A stretch of 64,000 nt of DNA from Ecdyonurus torrentis (GCA_949318235.1 OX439134.1:19150556-19214555); one strand, 5' to 3'; counted from the first letter of the stretch, positions 46,928-59,814 are shown. Notes: generated by a model not told the origin, from the letters alone. Made by a program: numbers and translations.

Positions 46928-48021
46928 GTATATTGACAAAAATAAATAAAATACTTAATAATTATGCTAGCTCATTTTTAGCACATTTTGTTCAGTGCAA
47001 CATAATCTATGAAACTTTATAATACCTAGAGACTGGATTTTTTGGTGATTTTTTTTTTCAAAAAAGGTGGTTAAATGGTAAAAAAGGGTATGTTTTTATG
47101 GAAAAATGGTGAAAAGCGTAAAATAGCATCAAAATGGTATATTTCTACATAGCAACTGTTATTAAAAAATGATATTGATTTTATTTTAACTTATTGTCTA
47201 GAATCATAAATAAAAACTTTACATATATCAATTATTAAGTTCAAATTTATCTTTATTTAAAAGTATAATTTTTAATTGACAATAAAAAAATAATTATATA
47301 TATTTTATAAAAGAAATTGTTCAATATTTAAGGATTAACCTCAGACCTAGCAAAAGCAAAATATCTCAAAATTGGTTCGATAACTTTTTTTAAAAACTTT
47401 AAGGGGGTTAAAAAATGTCATGATCTACGAGCTCCAGTTAACAGAATATTCAAACAATATTTGTGACTCGAGATAATTAGGATTAAACTTTGCATATGAT
47501 TAGCATTGTGTTTTTGTTTTTTCAATTTAAAAAAAATTTGGTTCGATAACTTTTTTTGAAACTTTCTGACGTTATAAATATGTCCAAGCTCTATCGATTA
47601 CTTTTTGTTTTATATTTCAAAATTATTTCTGGCTCGAGAAAATTAAGCCTTAGTTTGCCCATTTGAATAACATTGATTTTGAATTTCGCGGCAAAATAAA
47701 AATGGTTAAAAATTAATTGTGAGAAATGTATGGCAATTATGAAGAAATTATAATTGAACTTCTATTTTGTAAAGATGAGATCTATCCAAAAATAATTTTT
47801 AAAATATTTTACGATAAGTTTTTGAAAAAAGGGGGCGTTCTAGGTCTGAGGTTCACCGTTAAGTTTAAGAGTTTATTGGTTCAACTTCACTTTCGTCTCC
47901 CCTTACAATACACAAACATTATATTTTACAGCTTACCTATTTATGCTATTCTAATTTAGCATTATTTATGCTATAATGAGATAACTGCAGCGTAAATTAC
48001 GTAATTTATTCTTTTCGTGTA
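46928..48021 (-). mobile_element. MITE family E copy split by about 0.9 kb
   Basis: Left part GACAAAAATAAATAAAATAC, TTATGCTAGCTCATTTTTAG to about 47028. Right part TTATGCTATTCTAATTTAGC to TTCTTTTCGTG. Between them lies foreign, non-coding sequence that includes the element at 47337. Confidence 0.75.
47337..47863. mobile_element. Element with 13-bp inverted ends
   Basis: Ends ACCTCAGACCTAG (47339-47351) and CTAGGTCTGAGGT near 47849-47861, about 525 bp. It holds a direct repeat, TTGGTTCGATAACTTTTTT, at about 47372 and 47538. The interior has an open frame of ordinary composition but no recognisable domain. Confidence 0.6.
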
Positions 48022-48477
48022 GAACTATTTTTATCTAGTATATTTTGTTAAGTAATGCAGTCTTGTACTGATTTGTGGAGAGAGTTTGAAGTAACTTTTG
48101 CTTGTGTATATTTGTGTGCTTGATGCATCACATCACAGCATCCCTAAGGACCCAGACACGTGTGATCTGTGACGTCATTACATCATGTATAATTCACAAC
48201 ACATCAGTCCTTACTAAACTAGAACAAAATTACATTAACGTGCGTACGTATCTGATTGTCTCTAAATTACACGGAGAAAATTACAATCTCTTGTTAATGT
48301 TCAAATCATCATTATGAGTGAATTGAAAGTTACATAATAGCAATTGAAAATCAATATATCCATTCTTAACTATCTCCAAACATTCAAATTAGGAACGTTT
48401 TACTGACTAAATTATGACATTATGCATAAAACATTGTTAATTGCTATAAAAGACAATACTATTGTCAATGAACTTAA
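48022..48477. other. No gene seen
   Basis: TGACGTCA at 48170-48177 in a GC-richer stretch (GGACCCAGACACGTGTGATC). It may be a remnant of a CRE-bearing repeat. Confidence 0.35.
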
Positions 48478-48812
48478 AGTCATAGACCACATAAAACAAC
48501 ATGTGTTTTTTAATGAATAAACAAGAAATGGGATCTTCAGAACTGATGACAATTATTACTAGAATGTTAATGTAGTCACACGAGAGAGCGTGAAAATACT
48601 GTAAAGTATGCAATTTGAGTGAATATTCATGTTTATGACGTCAGAAACATGCAAAAATTAGTATGAAAATGGTGTGCGGGTTGCATAAATCGAAATTTCT
48701 GATCACTGCTACGGGGCTACTGTTGGTTTTTGAGACAAACTAATGTTATTTATGTAAATAATATCAAGTGTTTTCTGATATAAATGCTTATGTTTTTCTC
48801 TGGTTTATTCCT
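48478..48812 (+). mobile_element. TTAA-flanked MITE family B, copy 6
   Basis: TTAA at 48474-48477 and 48813-48816; TGACGTCA at 48636-48643. Confidence 0.92.
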
Positions 48813-49202
48813 TTAAATTAATGTAGATATAGAAAATTTATTTATTATTACCATAAATTATAATTAATGACTAGACCAATGCTTGTTGTAACAAACAATG
48901 CTATTATTAAGTACTGCCTGAGTCAATAACAATTTATTATTTGTTATTTCTAATGTAATAGAATATTAAAATAAGGAATATTTATATACTTATTTTTACT
49001 TCGTGTTTAATAAAAAGACGTGACAAAAATTTCTCTGCAATTTTTCAAATTTCTGAGCATTGCGAAACTACTTATTTATTTATTGAAAAACTATTTTTTG
49101 GGGCATAGAAAATTATTTCAGGCATTCTAAATAGTCTTATTAAGTGTTTAAAGAAATTATTATAATTTAAGAAAAAAAATCTTGTCACATTTTAATTTTT
49201 TA

Positions 49203-49620
49203 ATTCATTCATTCATTCATTCATTCATTCATTCATTCATTCATTCATTCATTCATTCATTCATTCATTCATTCATTCATTCATTCATTCATTCATTCAT
49301 TCATTCATTCATTCATTCATTCATTCATTCATTCATTCATTCATTCATTCATTCATTCATTCATTCATTCATTCATTCATTCATTCATTCATTCATTCAT
49401 TCATTCATTCATTCATTCATTCATTCATTCATTCATTCATTCATTCATTCATTCATTCATTCATTCATTCATTCATTCATTCATTCATTCATTCATTCAT
49501 TCATTCATTCATTCATTCATTCATTCATTCATTCATTCATTCATTCATTCATTCATTCATTCATTCATTCATTCATTCATTCATTCATTCATTCATTCAT
49601 TCATTCATTCATTCATTCAT
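49203..49620. repeat. (ATTC)n giant microsatellite
   Basis: About 104 units with no visible interruption, the longest array in the window. The 157-codon FIHS frame is spurious. Confidence 0.98.
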
Positions 49621-49932
49621 TGAGTATTCCTCAATTAGACAATATTATCTCCTGAACCAATAAAGCTAGAGAGGTGAAACTTGCATATTTAGATACCCAG
49701 AGTACAGAACAGGACTCGATGGTGCCATCAACATTGCTCTCAACTCGATATTTGTCAGAGTGCCATTAATTAAAAATCGATGTTTTCCATTGAAATAACT
49801 CGTAAAAATCCATTAGACTGCCATTAATTCCATCATGCAGTACTGTATATACAATATCAATTAATTAGAGAGCAAAAGTTGAGGAGCCGACAATAAAGTT
49901 TAAGAGCACACGAGGTGTGATCACTAATCCTA

Positions 49933-50623
49933 CACTCAGAAAACAAATGTTTACTCACAATGTATAAATGTTTAGAGAGTACCTATACATATACGAAATG
50001 TATTGTTTGTACGTCAAAGCACGAGTGTATTTTCACTAAATATTCAATCTTGTAGAAGGTAGCGTCGATGTAAGTTTGATGAATACAAAAGATACATGGG
50101 TTCTCTCTACCACATTTCACTAGTACACAGTACCCATGCACTATTGGTAGTAAGTAAACATTAGAGTATACTCTGTACTCTGTACCACATTTCACTAATA
50201 GACAGTACCCATGTACTATTGCATGGTATAGTGAGTAAAATTAGAGTATACTCTGTACCACATTTCACTAGTAGACAGTACCTACTGTATGTACAGTACA
50301 GCTCTGGCCAAAAGTTCCCGAATGTGGCAGCGGCAGCCGCTGCGTTTTCTCATAAAGATAACATAGCGTGGTTGCGGGTTGCCTATATGCAAATCGTTCG
50401 GGAACTTTTGGCCAGAGCTGTACACACTATTGGTGGTAGAGAGTAAACATTTTAAATGCTTAATCTCTAGTTTTGAATAGTGTATACCTTGATTTACTCC
50501 TGATGTATTAGAGTTTGATGTATGCACATGAATGTTTAGAGATAATGTTTAGCAAGTATCAGTTTTAAACTACTAACCTCTCTCTTATACTTTGTGTTTA
50601 TTATACACCTGATTTTCTCAGTG
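49933..50623 (-). mobile_element. MITE family C copy with internal triplication and nested MITE
   Basis: TA at 49931-49932 and 50624-50625; ends CACTCAGAAAACAAATG and CTGATTTTCTCAGTG. A 70-80 bp internal unit (GTACCACATTTCACTAGTAG, ACAGTACCCATG) is present about three times between 50100 and 50285. A Tc1-type MITE interrupts it at 50299. Confidence 0.88.
50299..50420. mobile_element. Tc1/mariner-type MITE
   Basis: 122 bp, TA at 50297-50298 and 50421-50422. Perfect inverted ends CAGCTCTGGCCAAAAGTTCC and the complement. GGCCAAAAGT near the tip is characteristic of several Tc1/mariner ends. The interior has a small GGCAGCGGCAGCCGCTGC palindrome. Overlapping opposite frames here are palindrome artefacts. 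Confidence 0.92.
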
Positions 50624-51766
50624 TAATTAACATACCATACAACAATATGTTATCATCAAAACTTAATTAATTTGTAATTAATGAATTTTCAATGATTGAA
50701 TAATTTAGACATTAATTAAAATGAATCTGAAGGTACTACTTGACTAATTAATTAATAAGTAATTTTCTTCCCTAAGGTGAACTACTATGTTGCATTAGAT
50801 TTACCTTGACAGGTTATTGCAATATTACTGCGCACTACGTGTATCATCTTATTTTATGGAATGTTTTATTTAGTGTCACAGATTCTGGATAAAGGTGAAC
50901 AAAATTGCCTTTTCTTTATTACTTTGAGTTTATAAATAGTATCAAGCATATTTCGTTACTGAAAAAACATTGTCTTAATAAATTATGATTTGTACTGTAG
51001 TATTGCCTTATATAGAATTTAATAATGATTGACAGTTATTTTAAAAGTCAAATCAATAAACAAACTGTAAAATTTGAAGCAAAATCCTTTTTTTCTTTTT
51101 TCTTTTTTTTAGTAAAATACATTATTTTATTTCAATCACAGTTAAAGCAGTATTTCATGTAATAAATTCACTAATATTTTAAGCTTAAATTTATTTTCAT
51201 TTATAAAATATAATTTTTTGTTTCTTTTTATAATAAAATTATTAAATATAAGTTAAATTATTATTCTTTTACTTTTTTTTTTATAAATTTGGATTTATAA
51301 AAGAATATTAATCATAAGTCTAAACACAAACACGCTGAAATTTTTAGCAGGTCAAACATGGAAAATACATTAATTTTTTATATCGATATTGTAGCCAAAT
51401 ATAATATAAGTATCATAAATCATTTGAGTGGGAGGAAAGAGAGAAAGGGAAAAAGTATTGAAATATTGAAATGTATTCACAAAAACCATCCATGATAATT
51501 CAATCAAATATATTGATATTTTACTATTTTAATCAGTTTTAATGGAAATTAAATTAAAATTTCTAAAAGTTATAAAAAGTAAAAGTTTTCGCCAATAAAC
51601 TAAAACTTAAACGTTTTTTTTTTTTTTTTTTTTTTTAACACCACGATAGAAAATACTACTGCATTGAATTTTATAAACTGTAGCTCTTAAAGCTTGTAAA
51701 ATTTAAAATCTATACAAATGGTTAATGGATAAAGCAATGATAGATCAGGAAAAATGTTTAACTTAA
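50624..51766. other. No gene seen
   Basis: AT-rich unique sequence; T run at 51614-51636. No exon-like features. Confidence 0.4.
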
Positions 51767-52083
51767 AGCCATAGACCACATAAAACAACATAATTATGCT
51801 TTTTAATGAATAAACACGATATGGGATCTTCATAAATGATGACAATTTTTACCAGAATGTTAATGTAACCAAACGAGAGATCGTGAAAAAACTGTAAAGT
51901 ATGCAATTTGCGTGAAAATTCATGTTTATGACGTCAGAAACATGCAAAAATTAGTATGAAAATGTTGCGCGGGTTGCATAAATCAAATTTTCTGATTACT
52001 GCTACGGAGCTACAGTTGGGTTTTGAGACAAACTAAAGTTATTTATGTAAGTCCCATCAAGTGTTTTGCTCTGGTCTATTCCT
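51767..52083 (+). mobile_element. TTAA-flanked MITE family B, copy 7
   Basis: TTAA at 51763-51766 and 52084-52087; TGACGTCA at 51929-51936. About 15 bp shorter near the right end. Confidence 0.92.
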
Positions 52084-52266
52084 TTAATTTTGAAACCTAA
52101 AAGTGCTTTAGAGTAGTTTTTTTATAAAAAATGTTGTGATAAAAGTTTTTAAAAATTAATTAATAATGATAATAAATTATAATAGTTTTATGACCTAGAG
52201 TCTTTCACAGATATCTCTATCACTACTGTATAGTTTTTTTTAAATACGGCAACCCAATTACAAACA

Positions 52267-52299
<33 letters not shown>

Positions 52300-52867
52300 A
52301 ATTATAAAATGAAAAAATATTTAAATAAAAATAAATAAGGTCACGAAAGGAAGTACTAAATAAATAAACACAAACAAATTAAAATGTACTTACTCACCAC
52401 ACCCACTTTAAGAGCTCATATCTTCATTTATAAAAATTAAAATATGATAACTTAGGTAGTAAAAATGTTACATTCTAATATTATAACATCCGCTGAAAGA
52501 AAAATAAGTGAAGTTATGCTAATTTAGTTACGTTACTAGTCACGAACGTGCAGTAATATTTAATTATACACAGAAAGTAATGATTCGTCTCTAGCTCTTC
52601 CTTCTTTATTGATCTCTCAACACGTCACTCTGTACACTTGTTAGCACAGAAATATTTATTTCATTTCAATAAAAGAAGTAAAAACTGTGATTTCAACTGC
52701 ATATTTGTGTTTTATATTTTCAAGAATTAACATAGTGCAGTATTTTTATAATCTTCATTTATTTTTATTTTTCAGTTTATTTATTGATCACAATAACAAT
52801 TGTTACTGTACATTATTAATTATAAAAATATTTATAAAGGAATAAGGAATACAATATATTTCATTAA
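52084..52867. other. No gene seen
   Basis: AT-rich; A run at 52269-52297. Confidence 0.4.
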
Positions 52868-53184
52868 GGCGGTAAATCAGGTACTACGGGATTTAAATAA
52901 AAAGTTGTAAAGAAAGAAAAATCTGAAAATATGCACAGTGATATATTATGATTAAGTACCTTCAAAATGTAAAAAATTTGGGGGGTCACCATGCTAGATT
53001 TTAAATTATGAATTTTTGACATTTTAGTCCCATAAGAGCCCATGTTAATTTCATGAATTAACTAATTCATTTAAAAAATTGTGTATCATAAGTAGCTGTT
53101 ACTATTAACTTTCAAATAGCATCATAAATTTTGGAAGTTTCCTTTTAATATTTTGAGGTGCAAGCCATCTAATTACAACCCCTA
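52868..53184 (+). mobile_element. TTAA-flanked MITE family F, copy 4
   Basis: TTAA at 52864-52867; right side decayed (ACCCCTAAATAG). GGGGGTCACCATGCTAGATT and CAAGCCATCTAATTACAAC match copy 1. Confidence 0.8.
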
Positions 53185-53254
53185 AATAGTTTCAGTCATA
53201 TTATTATTATCAGGAATATATTCTTATATTAATAAAATTTAAATCATATACTGT

Positions 53255-53257
<3 letters not shown>

Positions 53258-53289
<32 letters not shown>
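53258..53289. repeat. Poly-A tract
   Basis: About 32 A. Confidence 0.9.
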
Positions 53290-53294
<5 letters not shown>

Positions 53295-53519
53295 GTCTAT
53301 AGAATTAAACTAATGTTTTAACTTTTTAGCGGATGTCAACATTAAAAAATTCAATTTATTTTTATTTTTTTTTATTTATGAAATTTTTTCTTAAGGTCCA
53401 TTCACATACTTATTTGTTTGTCTTATTACTTACAGCTATTCTAGCTCATTTCTAGCATAATTTATTTATACTAATATAAAGCTTAAAATGTTACACAAAG
53501 CCACTATTCACACTATTTC

Positions 53520-53700
53520 AATTTATGCTATATTTATGTCATTATACATAAAACATAATTGCATAAATATTTATGCTGTATAACATATTTGTTATGCTAT
53601 CTAGTATTTATTATTGAATAAAGCATAAATTATGTTGTAATGAAGAAATATTACTTAAATTGGACTATATAGCATAATTATTACTCATTTAATCCGAGAA
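53520..53700 (+). mobile_element. Degenerate family E copy
   Basis: TTATGCTATATTTATGTCAT, TTATGCTGTATAACATATTT and ATAGCATAATTATTACTCAT. Confidence 0.65.
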
Positions 53701-54349
53701 TGAAAATTTTGCCCATGATTGTGTATCTGAATTACAAAATCAAAATTTATGAACGATATTATAATGAAAAATAACTGCGGTGATTCTGCTAAATATTTTA
53801 CTATTTTTTTAAATTTTTAATTAATAGCTCCGAAATTTCCATGCATGCTCCGTGATTTATCAAAAAATAATACTAACATTTCATCATGTATGGTAAAACA
53901 AAATTCCAGTTTAACTATTAATTGATTCGATTGACTCTTCATATAGAAAATATATTCAAAATTTTGAAATAACACAAATTTTATCGTATTGAAACCACTA
54001 TGATTTTGTCAATGAAAAATACGTAAGGTATTTGTAGAGTAGTGATAAAATTTAATTGATAAATAAATTAAATTATAGACAGTTCAAAATTTTATCGGAA
54101 TTTTAGTGTTATTTATAATCGACGTAAAAATAAAACTTTATGGTTACGATTACAAGCTTATGTGATTAATTGTAACGTTTTTGAAACAAAAAATAAGATT
54201 ATTAATAATAAATGGTGTGAATAAATAAATAAATATTATTCAAGCACTTTTAGTATGAAATTACAATTTTTTTGCTCTTTCTTTTTAAATACAATATCGC
54301 AACAAAATTAAAATATATTGCATCTTCAGATCAAATCCTTACTCCTAAT

Positions 54350-54470
54350 ACGACAACAACAGAAACAGAAACAACAACAACAAAAACGACACGGACACGG
54401 ACACGGACAGGGACACGGACACGGACAACGACAACGACAACGACAACGACGACAACAACAACAACAAAAC
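54350..54470. repeat. (ACA/CGGACA/CGACAA)n compound repeat
   Basis: Trinucleotide ACA passing into about six CGGACA-type hexamers, then ACGACA. The Thr-rich frame is an artefact. Confidence 0.9.
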
Positions 54471-54496
54471 AACTAAAGCAAAGTAAATTTTAAAGT

Positions 54497-54633
54497 AAGG
54501 TATTATTCACATGACGCGCAAATTTGACGCGCGTCGACGCACGTTACAAAGTTGGAACAATGTAAACAAACGAAGTCGTTCACATGTAATTTTCAAAATA
54601 CAAATTTACACGTAATGTGAATAATACTTATTT
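54497..54633. mobile_element. Small inverted-repeat MITE
   Basis: Left AAGGTATTATTCACATGACG, right ACGTAATGTGAATAATACTT. The interior is CpG-rich (GACGCGCGTCGACGCACG). A relative with TTCACGTAAATT-like and GTCATTGTGAACAGG ends may be at 59400-59515. Confidence 0.75.
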
Positions 54634-54650
54634 GTAAAATCATTAGAAAT

Positions 54651-54902
54651 TTATTTAATCGCACCAGGTTTATATATTATTACAGCAAAAAGTTCCGTAT
54701 TTTTTGTCTCAAAGTATATTATAGTGAATGCTGATAATTTGTTAGTTACTAAATGTTCTACATTGCATGACTTAAAATAAAAACGCTGTTGAAAAAGTTG
54801 ACAAAAAGATTGAGTTTTAAGATTGTCCTTACCTACGTCTGTACGTACGCCATATGAACTGCACGAAAAAATACATTTATTACGAAAGTAGGTTACATGC
54901 AA
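54651..54902 (-). pseudogene. Possible non-LTR retrotransposon endonuclease fragment
   Basis: An 83-codon frame ending ETKNTELFAVIIYKPGAIK, then a stop, then in frame ISNDFTN. The V-x-Y-(R/K)-P-x followed about ten residues later by F-x-x-(E/D)F is the pattern of the apurinic endonuclease domain of CR1/Jockey-type elements. The upstream half of the frame is less convincing, and no reverse transcriptase follows, because a MITE lies at 54497-54633. Chance is possible. Confidence 0.3.
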
Positions 54903-55200
54903 TACATTTTATTGAAATTACTTGTTTTTTTTTATAAAACGTCACGAAAATTCAATTTTTATTTATAGATTTGCTTTTTATTACATTTTTATAACAAACT
55001 TTTTTATAAGTTACATTTTCAATTTCATGTATTATTGATATGACAAGTTACTCTTTTTTTGTTTGAATGTTTGTTTTTTTACTACAGTAGAATTGCATAA
55101 AATACTATTTATATATTAAAAACAGAGAATTATAGAATTGTCTAATTTACAAATAGTTTTAGTTGCTGCACGTACCATTGATTAACAACTTACCATTAAC

Positions 55201-55228
<28 letters not shown>
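55201..55228. repeat. Poly-A tract
   Basis: About 28 A, then (ATCAAA)3. The surrounding 54903-55371 has no gene. Confidence 0.9.
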
Positions 55229-55231
<3 letters not shown>

Positions 55232-55371
55232 AAATCAAAATCAAAAATATATTTTTGATTTTTTTTAACCAACTTAATCTATATGTCAAATTAAACGTTT
55301 TGCACTTTACTTTAAATTATAAACACAGATAAAATTTTTACATACTTTATAATTAACGCAGTAGACCTATC

Positions 55372-55632
55372 TACACAGAAAAAAAAAATTACTTACAAAA
55401 TTTATTCTACATTGAATAATAACTATACTATAGACGCTCTAGACACTAGATCACAAATATTGCACAAATATTGCACAAATATTAAGTAACATAAGTAATT
55501 TTGCTGAACATCGTAAGCATTATGCTATGTAGTATAAGCACTGTAAAATATAACAATAATTATGTTGTTATATGCATAAGTGTTGCTGCATGGAGCTAGC
55601 ATAATTACTACGCATTTATTTTCGTCCGCGTG
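55372..55632 (+). mobile_element. MITE family E copy (second subfamily, complete)
   Basis: CACAGAAAAAAAAAATTACT to ATTTATTTTCGTCCGCGTG. GAACATCGTAAGCATTATGC and TTGCTGCATGGAGCTAGCAT. A 12-bp unit (ACAAATATTGC) is tandemly tripled near 55460. Confidence 0.82.
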
Positions 55633-56276
55633 GAACTTAAAACTTTAACTGTATTTACATATTTAAAGTTGATACAAATTTAATAATTTTTCTACAAAAT
55701 TATCATAACTAATCAATTTAAGCACTTTTTCTCTAACAATTTTATACTTTCTAATAAGATAGACCCTTTTTTTTCTCTTTTTTAATCAAATTTTTAAACT
55801 TTTGCTTTTTTTTTTATCTTTAGAAGGTAATAAAATAATTTTATCTCGTTCAAGTCAATAATATTAAAAAATAAATTGTTCGCTTCGTTAGAGACAAAAT
55901 TATACCAAGTTGAGGCAATACTTTGTGCAACACTAGCCACGTGTGTATATCAGTAACCTGGACGATGAGAAAGCCATGAAGTTATGATGATATAAAATCT
56001 GCTTGGTTATATAACTTTGTATGTGTAACGAAGTGAGTAGATTTTGAAAACTTCAAAGGTAACATAATCTCAACTGTGCTGCATACAACATAGTGAAGTA
56101 AACACAATCACGGTATATGAACATGCTGCCCATGTTTAATACTTTTAACTATATATATAAATTTAATTTACTGAACTTTTCAGAGAGGTACTGTTTTAAA
56201 ATGTTAAATTAACTTTTGGCTCCGGTTGTGATAACCATAAGAGCATAAATAAATAGATATATGAATGATTATTTAA
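55633..56276. other. No gene seen
   Basis: AT-rich with no recognised repeat or splice-bounded exon. Confidence 0.4.
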
Positions 56277-56539
56277 ATGAATGAATGAATGAATGAATGA
56301 ATGAATGAATGAATGAATGAATGAATGAATGAATGAATGAATGAATGAATGAATGAATGAATGAATGAATGAATGAATGAATGAATGAATGAATGAATGA
56401 ATGAATGAATGAATGAATGAATGAATGAATGAATGAATGAATGAATGAATGAATGAATGAATGAATGAATGAATGAATGAATGAATGAATGAATGAATGA
56501 ATGAATGAATGAATGAATGAATGAATGAATGAATGAATG
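56277..56539. repeat. (ATGA)n microsatellite
   Basis: About 66 units; the same repeat as 5879 and 49203 but in the opposite orientation. The FIHS frame on the minus strand is an artefact. Confidence 0.98.
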
Positions 56540-56907
56540 GATCATATTTTTCACTACACTGCTGTAGTGAAATACAGTATATTAATTCTAATACTATTGC
56601 AAAATGCAATTTAAATGAATATTTAATAGCCGAATAAGTTTCATAATGCAGTGTAAGATAGTTAAGTATAAATATGTTTATATTTTAATGGAACGTAAAC
56701 AAACAGCCACTACGATGTGTCGGCTGTACAAATAATAATGTTACGATGTTACCATTGAATTATACTCTCTGTATAGAATAATGTCATTGCACTTGACAAA
56801 AATAAATTAATTTTCTTTAAGTAATTAGCCAGCTTTTATCTCAATGTCATGATTACTAATTAGTAAGTCCTTTGTCTTTTAGTTATGTTGTTTTAGGATG
56901 ACAGAGT

Positions 56908-56913
<6 letters not shown>

Positions 56914-56977
<64 letters not shown>
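56914..56977. repeat. (GA)n microsatellite
   Basis: About 32 units. Confidence 0.97.
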
Positions 56978-56980
<3 letters not shown>

Positions 56981-57399
56981 ACCCCTCTAAGTCGAGGGTA
57001 AACATGAAGACAATAATTTAATTACTTCAGACTATTCCAAATCATTGTTTCGCTTTAAGCAATATAAAAAAGTTTATTATTAGATTGTTTCAGCCTTCAG
57101 GCAATTGAGTTCCATTTTGCATATTATTACGATTGTGATATTAAATTTAATGTAAAGCTTGATGTTTATGCACCGAGAGATGGTATGTTTACTAAACAAT
57201 TTTTTAATGTCCTATCTTGCATGCAGTCAGCACAGTTTTGTATGTTGTTATTTTAGAAGAGAAATATATCATTTTTCAAACTTTGTAACATTGTAATTCA
57301 TCACATCTATTACGTTTGTGCCAAATTTTTTTAATACAACATAACTTATGCAGTACTTCAAAATGTTATGATTCCACTTAAAAATCAACCATGGTTTGA

Positions 57400-57433
<34 letters not shown>

Positions 57434-57460
57434 ACGTAACAATTTAACTTTTTTTCTTAA

Positions 57461-57497
57461 AGCGGGAAATCAGTTTCTGCAGGATTTGACTAAAAAG

Positions 57498-57534
<37 letters not shown>

Positions 57535-57690
57535 GGAAATTTTAAACAATGATACCATTAAAAAAAAAAAACAATAAAAGAAATTTTGAGGGTCACCATG
57601 CTAAATTTTAAATTATGATTTTTTGAAGTTTTAGTCCCATACTAGACCATGTTAATTTCAACAATTATATTTTAACGTATCTAATGATCA
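57461..57690 (+). mobile_element. MITE family F, copy 5 (3' truncated)
   Basis: TTAA at 57457-57460; AGCGGGAAATCAGTTTCTGC; GGGTCACCATGCTAAATTT. An A run of about 33 bases has expanded inside (57500-57532). Confidence 0.75.
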
Positions 57691-58365
57691 CAGTGGAAGT
57701 AATTAGCAATTTCACTTAAAAAGTTATATGTAAACAAGCTTAAATATTAAATATAACAATGTACTGCTCATTGCACCAGTGAATATGCCTTAGAATGCAC
57801 TTATTTTACTGCAGCTCAAAAAAAAAAAAAAAAAAAAAAAAAAACAGCTACTTTTCAAACAATAAAAATTCTCATTAAATCGTGTAACGATACATTTTTT
57901 TTCATTACAATATTACATAATAAGTTCAAAATTACAAACGTTTGAAACATAAAAATTCAAACGAACAATAAATTGCTTTATAAAACGTTTAATGTATTTT
58001 TTTTGCCTTCTTTCAATTGCAATAAAACAATAAAACATTACATAAAAGCGTTTTAAATTAAAAACTATAAAAAAAATTCAATGTATGTAAAAAAAAATAT
58101 ATAATATATATTTCATATTATATAAAATGAAAAAGTATTAGTTTTATCTAGATATATTATGGTATATAAGGTTGTGAAATGTTTTGTATTGATCGTGGTA
58201 CAAAAGTTAAGTCTAGACGCAATGTAAAATACAATACACGTAATCTAATATAACATTGTTTCTATTACATTCCAGAGTACATACGAGATTTTATTGAAAA
58301 TTACGTACATATTTCTCATCTAAAATTTACATGAATAAAAATAAATGCGTAATAATTAGGCTTAA

Positions 58366-58686
58366 AGTGACACTATAGGGTAAATAACATGCCTTCTTTA
58401 AAGTTGGTATGAAGTCCCCATATATGCATTTATAACGTCCCTCCGTAGCCCCGTAAACTCGAGATAAACCTGTAAAGTAGACAACCCTCGCCGTAGCTTT
58501 CTATTGGTATGCGGCATCTCTGACGTCAGAGAATAGAACAACAATAGAAAGCTACGGCAGGAGTTGCCTACTTTACAGGCTTATTGAGGGCTATTGAAGA
58601 GTTAAGGGATGTAATAAATGCATATATGGGGACTTCATACCAATATTTAACTTTTAAGAAGGCATTTTATTACCCATAGTGCCACT
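58366..58686. mobile_element. TTAA-flanked palindromic MITE
   Basis: TTAA at 58362-58365 and 58687-58690. Ends AGTGACACTATAGGGTAA and TTACCCATAGTGCCACT. Arms include TGGTATGAAGTCCCCATATA and its mirror at 58620-58645. TGACGTCA sits at 58521-58528, near the exact centre. The left flank (ATAAAAATAAATGCGTAATA) looks like an E end, so it probably inserted in an old E copy. Confidence 0.92.
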
Positions 58687-59540
58687 TTAAAGATAAACAA
58701 AGAGAAATATATTGTGTTTTCTAAACAAAAACAAAACACAAAAAAAACTTAATTATTCATAATAAAAATTCAAATTCATCCTACAATCACAATATACGTA
58801 TACAAAATGCATATCAGCTTAGGTTACTGTATCAGTTAATACAATTAGAAATGATAGTCAAAAGTTACACAAATGTATATAACACAAACATATACACAAT
58901 AGAACATTTATTTTAAAATTTAATACTGTAAATGATATTATAATAATAATAAATGGTTTTTATTACGAGGCCAAAAAGGGTACATACCCACTTACATGGT
59001 CCTCTGACTTATTCTTAACATAATTAGATATTATCGTCATAGAGTATTTATTATTATAATATGCTCTGAAGATATTCAAATTTATGTACCTTATCGTGTA
59101 TAATCTACATTATATTTTAGGTATGCTAATCCTTTTTTAATCATAAATGTATATTCATTAACTTTTTTTTATATTTATTCTTCTTATAAGATTTTAACCA
59201 CTCTGCATTTTTCAGAAAAAGAGCTTTTTGCCCTGGCTGCATCTTTTTCCTATTTTGTTTTGCAATAAATATAGTATTTATTTATTTCATTTAAACTGAA
59301 AGAAATCAGAGTTTATATTTGGTCTTTTATAAATTTATTTATATATAATAATATTGCTTGTTAAGCATTAGCGTTTTTAATGATTTTTTTATACATAATT
59401 GGTTCTTGACACGTAAATTTACGTAACTTCCACGTCAGAATCCAATTTATGTTGATTGTTGTATCTTCACGAAAGAGTTACGTGAATTTACGCGTCATTG
59501 TGAACAGGCCATTAGATCATCTTAAATATGAGCTACCTGC
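58687..59540. other. Possible retrotransposon 3' end, otherwise nothing
   Basis: 58935-59015 reversed reads GTACCCTTTTTGGCCTCGTA then ATAAAAACCATTTATTATTA, reminiscent of a non-LTR 3' tail, but there is no coding support. 59400-59515 has weak inverted ends similar to those at 54497. Confidence 0.3.
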
Positions 59541-59757
59541 ACTGAAATAATAATAAATGAAATTTATGCTGTATTTATGTCATTTTAGCATAAACGATAC
59601 TGAATTACAACATAAATAATTATGATGTACTGTACAACATCATATTTTTGCTAATGTAAAACAGTATTTGTGAAGTATAGCATAGATTAGGCTGTATTGA
59701 ACCAATTGAGTTGATAACACTTTAGCATAATTTTTACGTATTTATTTTTGTCTGTGA
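59541..59757 (+). mobile_element. MITE family E copy
   Basis: GAAATTTATGCTGTATTTAT, AGCATAAACGATACTGAATT and TTTACGTATTTATTTTTGTC. Confidence 0.82.
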
Positions 59758-59814
59758 GGGTCAGTTAGTATTGTTAACAGTTACGAACAAGTATACAGTA
59801 CTTTAGTATGCAAG

